Shown in pieces: positions 5,566 through 8,402 of a stretch of DNA of 8,402 nucleotides. The position numbers were made by a program, and so were the translations under genes. Numbering within the stretch: position 1 is the stretch's first letter; each line of letters begins with the position of its first letter. Origin of the DNA: JANNSW01 sp031431235 (GTDB taxonomy: Bacteria > Pseudomonadota > Alphaproteobacteria > Rhizobiales > Hyphomicrobiaceae); the NCBI GenBank assembly GCA_031431235.1, contig JANPDA010000506.1, positions 1-8,402 of the forward strand, in the 5' to 3' direction. Under the pieces are notes generated by a model, which did no database searches, had not been told where the DNA came from, and was given only the letters and a program-made list of their open reading frames with translations.

Positions 5566-6753
5566 ATGATGCACGACCGACTCGAGGCAGCCCGCTCGTG
5601 GGCAACTGGACCGTCGCGCCGGGGCGATATCGACTCCTTCATCGTCATGGACGTGATGCGCGCCGCCAATGCCCGCGAGGCACGCGGCGAGCGAGTGATC
5701 CATCTGGAGGTCGGCCAGCCTGGATCGCCCGCGCCACGCAGCGCCCGCGAGGCTGCCAAGCGCGCAATCGACACCGGCCGGCTCGGCTACACCGAGGCGC
5801 TCGGCCTGCCGAGCTTGCGCGAGCGGATCGCACTGCACTATCGCGAGCGCCACGGCATCGAGATCGAGCCTGACCGCGTGATCGTGACGGCGGGCTCCTC
5901 GGCGGGCTTCGTGTTGTCGTTCCTTGCGCTCTTCGATGCTGGCGCCCGCGTGGCACTGCCTTCGCCGGGCTATCCCTGCTACCGCCATATCCTGAAGGCG
6001 CTCGGCTGCGAGCCGGTGGTGCTCGAGACTGGCCCGGCGACGCGCTGGATGCCCGATGCCGCCATGCTCGAGGCCGCCGATTCCGCTCGCCCGCTGGCTG
6101 GCTTGTTGATCGCGAGCCCCGCCAACCCGACCGGCACCATGCTCGAGCCCGAGCGGCTCGAAGTGCTCGTCGGCGCTTGCCGGAAGCGCAACATCGCTTT
6201 CATCTCCGACGAGATCTATCACGGCCTGACCTATGATGCGCCCGCGCGCACGGCGCTCGCGCACGGCGATGATGTGGTGGTGATCAACAGCTTCTCCAAA
6301 TACTTCTGCATGACCGGCTGGCGCGTCGGTTGGATGATCGTCCCTCCCGGCCTCGTGCGCTCGATCGAGCGGCTCGCCCAGAACCTCTACATCGCGCCCG
6401 CGACCGTCTCGCAGGTGGCAGCCCTCGCGGCGTTCGAGGCAACCGAGGAGCTGGAGGGGCACCGGCGCGTCTACGCTGCCAACCGCGCGCTGCTGCTGCG
6501 GGAGCTGCCGAAAGCCGGATTCCGCGAGATCCTGCCTGCCGACGGCGCCTTCTATCTCTATGCTGGGTGCGCTCACCTGGGCTCCGACAGCGTCGAGATC
6601 GCCGCGCGCCTGCTCGAGCGGACCGGCGTCGCCGTGACGCCCGGCATCGATTTCGACGCTGCCCGCGGTCGCAGCTTCCTGCGTCTCTCCTATGCCGGAT
6701 CGACCGCCGACATCGAGGAAGCGATCGACCGGCTGCGGACCTTTTCCCGCTGA
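5566..6753 (+). CDS. Class I/II PLP-dependent aminotransferase
   Basis: Fold-type I aminotransferase, probably acting on an amino acid and a 2-oxo acid in the cytoplasm; the substrate cannot be assigned. The protein is 395 aa, a normal length. Expected PLP-site residues are visible: the TAGSSAG phosphate-binding turn at 108-114, N187 in SPANPTG (184-190), D215 and Y218 in ISDEIY, the Schiff-base lysine K245 in SFSKYFCMTGWRVGW, R253 contacting the phosphate, and the substrate-carboxylate arginine R373 in FLRLSYAG. This fits the aspartate/aromatic and related aminotransferase group. The start is taken at the ATG at 5566, preceded by AAGAGG 5 bases upstream. The adjacent ATG at 5569 (8-base gap) is equally possible, and upstream GTG/TTG codons lack such a site. 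It is divergent from the protease operon and convergent with the hemerythrin gene, and appears monocistronic. Confidence 0.92.
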   Translation: MMHDRLEAARSWATGPSRRGDIDSFIVMDVMRAANAREARGERVIHLEVGQPGSPAPRSAREAAKRAIDTGRLGYTEALGLPSLRERIALHYRERHGIEIEPDRVIVTAGSSAGFVLSFLALFDAGARVALPSPGYPCYRHILKALGCEPVVLETGPATRWMPDAAMLEAADSARPLAGLLIASPANPTGTMLEPERLEVLVGACRKRNIAFISDEIYHGLTYDAPARTALAHGDDVVVINSFSKYFCMTGWRVGWMIVPPGLVRSIERLAQNLYIAPATVSQVAALAAFEATEELEGHRRVYAANRALLLRELPKAGFREILPADGAFYLYAGCAHLGSDSVEIAARLLERTGVAVTPGIDFDAARGRSFLRLSYAGSTADIEEAIDRLRTFSR

Positions 6754-6761
6754 GCTCAGCG
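6748..6761. repeat. Perfect palindrome holding both convergent stop codons
   Basis: CGCTGAGCTCAGCG is its own reverse complement. It encodes the final Arg codon and TGA stop of the aminotransferase on the plus strand, and the same Arg-stop pair of the hemerythrin gene on the minus strand. Only 2 bases separate the two stop codons, so there is no room for a separate terminator between the genes. Confidence 0.85.
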
Positions 6762-7337
6762 CAGGCCGGCGGCGACCCGTTGCAGCATGAGGCGGCCGGA
6801 CCGCGCCCGCTCGAGCCGCTCGGGCAGCGCGGAAGCCCTTGCCATATCGCGAAGGTCGCTCGCGGTCAGCAGCTCGCGCGCGATCGGCAGCAGCAGCCGG
6901 TCCTCCCAGCTGATGTGGCGGCGCTGGCCCTCGAAGAAGCCGCGCAGCATGTAGCCGAGCATCTCGGCATTGCCCGATGTGCCCTTTCCGGCCAGCCCGG
7001 CGAGTGCCTCCGCGATTTCGTGGGCCTGATCCTCGTCGCGCGCATGCTCGGATTCGAGCTGATGCAGCATGGGCAGGACGGACGCCGCCGCCATCGCCCG
7101 ACGGCGCATGGCTGGAAAGAGGATCTGCTCCTCCCAGGCGAAATGATCGGTTACGTCTCGACTGATCAGCAGGCACAGCGGCGCGACCGTCACCCTGTCG
7201 AGCCGGTCCGGCAGGCTGTCGGCCAGCTGCTCGAGGCAGTCGCAGAGCTCGAGCTGCAGCTGATGCTCGGCTGCGAGCACAGCGAACGGGCCGCCCGCCT
7301 CGCTCGTCGTGCCATTGAAAGCCGGTAGTCTCGCCAC
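6756..7337 (-). CDS. Hemerythrin-domain (HHE) protein
   Basis: Predicted cytoplasmic non-haem diiron protein of the bacterial hemerythrin family, which binds oxygen or takes part in oxygen, NO or iron handling. The protein is 193 aa, a single helical-bundle domain over about residues 15-155. Likely metal ligands are H25 (AAEHQLQLE), H65 and E69 (DHFAWEEQILFP), H98 (ESEHARDED), and H141 and E145 (RRHISWEDRLLLP), which follows the H...HxxxE...H...HxxxE pattern. The start is a GTG at 7337, preceded by GGAG 7 bases upstream. The frame stays open to an ATG at 7430 (224 aa), but that start has no ribosome site and would precede the transcription start predicted from the FNR box. An ATG at 7406 is a further alternative. 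It is divergent from an FNR-type regulator gene, which suggests oxygen-dependent control. No signal peptide or added domain is seen. Confidence 0.88.
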   Translation of the reverse strand: MARLPAFNGTTSEAGGPFAVLAAEHQLQLELCDCLEQLADSLPDRLDRVTVAPLCLLISRDVTDHFAWEEQILFPAMRRRAMAAASVLPMLHQLESEHARDEDQAHEIAEALAGLAGKGTSGNAEMLGYMLRGFFEGQRRHISWEDRLLLPIARELLTASDLRDMARASALPERLERARSGRLMLQRVAAGLR

Positions 7338-7344
7338 ACCCAAT

Positions 7345-7348
7345 CTCC
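7345..7348 (-). promoter_or_regulatory. Ribosome binding site deciding the hemerythrin start
   Basis: On the minus strand this is GGAG, 7 bases before the GTG at 7337. Neither in-frame ATG upstream (7430, 7406) has a well-spaced purine motif, so translation probably starts here, with a leader of about 80 bases. Confidence 0.45.
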
Positions 7349-7425
7349 AGCCCGCAGATCGCACCGACTTATGGTGCCCACGGATGTGCCAAGCCCATAG
7401 ACTCATGGCCTTTTCACGCAACGTC

Positions 7426-7431
7426 ATCATC
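7426..7431 (-). promoter_or_regulatory. Tentative -10 element of the hemerythrin gene
   Basis: The minus strand reads GATGAT. A start of transcription near 7420 would put the FNR box centre at about -41.5, the classic class II FNR activation position. The hexamer alone is weak; the spacing is what makes it worth noting. Confidence 0.3.
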
Positions 7432-7454
7432 CATGAGATCGGCGAGAGATCGCA

Positions 7455-7468
7455 TTGACCGAGATCAA
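7455..7468. promoter_or_regulatory. FNR/FixK-type box upstream of the hemerythrin gene
   Basis: TTGACCGAGATCAA matches the anaerobox TTGAT-N4-ATCAA at nine of ten defined positions. It lies in the spacer between the divergent hemerythrin and Crp/Fnr regulator genes. Its distance to the tentative hemerythrin -10 fits activation of that gene. It is about 100 bases from the candidate promoter of the regulator, so autoregulation is possible but less well positioned. Confidence 0.75.
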
Positions 7469-7526
7469 ACCTCAGCCGGGATGCCGCATCCCCCCTTGCA
7501 GCCCGCGGGCTGTTCGCTCATTTGCA

Positions 7527-7555
7527 TTGTCAGGACGCTGGCCGCTCGCCATGCT
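7527..7555 (+). promoter_or_regulatory. Tentative promoter of the Crp/Fnr regulator gene
   Basis: TTGTCA (7527-7532), five of six consensus -35 bases, is followed after 17 bases by CATGCT (7550-7555), a weak -10. It would give a leader of about 44 bases to the ATG at 7606. Confidence 0.3.
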
Positions 7556-7605
7556 AGAGTGCGCACGCGGGTAGGGGTCGGCCTCAGCCGCGAATGGGAG
7601 CCGTC

Positions 7606-8331
7606 ATGTCGAGACATGTGGAGTGCCATTCGTGTGCTGTGCGCCACCGTGCGCTTTGTGGCGCTTTGACCGACGAGGAAATCGAGCGCTTCAACCGCAT
7701 CGCCCGGCGGCGCCTGGTGCCTGCGCACCAGACGATCCTGAGCGAGAGCGAGACGCCGGACTATTTCGCCAACGTGGTGACCGGCGTGGTCAAGCTCGCC
7801 AAGACGCTGCCCGACGGGCGCCAGCAGATCGTCGGGCTGCAATTCGCTTCCGATTTCCTCGGCCGGCCGCGAGCTGCCCACAACGCGGTATTCGCCGAGG
7901 CAGCCTCCGACGTGGAGCTGTGCTGCTTTCCCAAGCGCGAGTTCGAGGTGATGATGCAGGCCTATCCGGGCATCGAGCATCGCCTGTTCGAGCACACCCT
8001 CGACGAGCTCGACGCCGCCCGTGACTGGATGCTGCTGCTCGGACGCAAATCGGCAGCCGAGAAGGTCGCGAGCTTTCTGCTGATGATTTCCCGCCGCATG
8101 GCCAACGCCGGCTGCAGCCCGACCCAGAAAATGGGGTTCGTGCAGTTCGAGCTCCCGCTCACGCGCGCCGATATCGCCGACTTCCTCGGCCTCACCATCG
8201 AGACCGTGAGCCGCCAGATGACGCGCCTGAAGACGGCCGGCGTGATCAGGATCGCGAACAACCGGACGATCACCGTCCCCGACCTCGACGCCCTCGTAGC
8301 GGCGGGCGAGGTCGAGCGGGGGGATCGCTGA
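7606..8331 (+). CDS. FNR-type oxygen-sensing regulator (FnrN/AadR-like)
   Basis: Crp/Fnr-family transcription factor predicted to sense oxygen through a [4Fe-4S] cluster and, when the cluster is intact, to dimerise on TTGAT-N4-ATCAA sites. The protein is 241 aa, the normal length. N-terminal cysteines C7, C10 and C18 (ECHSCAVRHRALCGAL) form the C-x2-C-x7-C motif typical of FnrN/AadR proteins, and C106 or C107 can be the fourth ligand. Residues about 25-130 are the cyclic-nucleotide-like sensor domain, followed by the dimerisation helix (about 125-160). The winged HTH is at about 183-225, with recognition residues E199-x-x-S202-R203, the FNR specificity signature. The start at 7606 is chosen because GGGAG lies 5 bases upstream; an ATG four codons earlier lacks a good site. 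FNR boxes flank the gene on both sides. FixK2-type proteins lack this cysteine cluster, so FnrN/AadR is the better label. Confidence 0.93.
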   Translation: MSRHVECHSCAVRHRALCGALTDEEIERFNRIARRRLVPAHQTILSESETPDYFANVVTGVVKLAKTLPDGRQQIVGLQFASDFLGRPRAAHNAVFAEAASDVELCCFPKREFEVMMQAYPGIEHRLFEHTLDELDAARDWMLLLGRKSAAEKVASFLLMISRRMANAGCSPTQKMGFVQFELPLTRADIADFLGLTIETVSRQMTRLKTAGVIRIANNRTITVPDLDALVAAGEVERGDR

Positions 8332-8339
8332 TCGCGATC

Positions 8340-8353
8340 TTGATCGGGATCAA
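8340..8353. promoter_or_regulatory. Perfect FNR box at the right edge
   Basis: TTGATCGGGATCAA is an exact match to TTGAT-N4-ATCAA and a perfect inverted repeat with 6-base arms. It starts 9 bases after the regulator stop codon. The likely target is a rightward gene beyond the window. The 49 bases after it contain no start codon with a ribosome site. Confidence 0.85.
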
Positions 8354-8402
8354 CGCCGCCAATCGCTTCCAGCACCAGAGTTGCCGTGTTGGCGACACGT
8401 GG

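Noticed and set aside
5443..7176. 577-codon open frame on the minus strand
   Set aside because: It runs antisense through the well-supported aminotransferase and part of the hemerythrin gene in another frame, with Arg/Ala/Gly-rich content typical of shadow frames in GC-rich DNA and no recognisable domain.
7465..7995. 176-codon minus-strand frame overlapping the regulator
   Set aside because: Antisense to the start of a clear Crp/Fnr gene and the promoter region; no homology features.

Overview
The window reads as chromosomal DNA of an alphaproteobacterium, most likely of the Hyphomicrobiales (Bradyrhizobium/Rhodopseudomonas-like). The evidence is high GC content, the linked order M48 protease - DsbA-family protein - aroQ - accB - accC, and an FnrN/AadR-type oxygen regulator with matching TTGAT-N4-ATCAA sites. 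The genus is an inference from gene content. No tRNA, rRNA, CRISPR array, transposase or phage gene is visible, and I see no clear undescribed multi-gene system. The most notable points are the oxygen-responsive module on the right and several small palindromic structures.

Positions 1-277 carry no convincing gene. They hold a cluster of long, perfect inverted repeats (two 15-bp arm hairpins plus interleaved 9- and 10-bp stems) that look like an intergenic palindromic element. Positions 278-5380 form a leftward block, in transcription order: a periplasmic M48 metalloprotease with TPR repeats (BepA-like), a membrane-anchored DsbA/Com1-like thiol oxidoreductase, then, after a strong hairpin, aroQ (type II 3-dehydroquinase), accB (biotin carboxyl carrier protein) and accC (biotin carboxylase). 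The first two genes probably serve envelope protein quality control. aroQ serves aromatic amino acid synthesis, and accB/accC make the biotin-carboxylase half of acetyl-CoA carboxylase for fatty acid synthesis.

Positions 5381-5565 are a divergent promoter region. A rightward class I/II PLP aminotransferase follows (5566-6753). It converges on a leftward hemerythrin-domain gene, and the two stop codons lie inside one perfect 14-bp palindrome. Positions 7338-7605 separate the hemerythrin gene from a rightward Crp/Fnr regulator with an N-terminal iron-sulfur cysteine motif and the ExxSR recognition helix. This spacer carries an FNR-type box placed where a class II activation site for the hemerythrin gene would be. 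A second, perfect FNR box lies 9 bases after the regulator gene and probably controls a gene beyond the right edge. Together these suggest that low oxygen, sensed by the regulator, controls the hemerythrin gene and at least one off-window gene.
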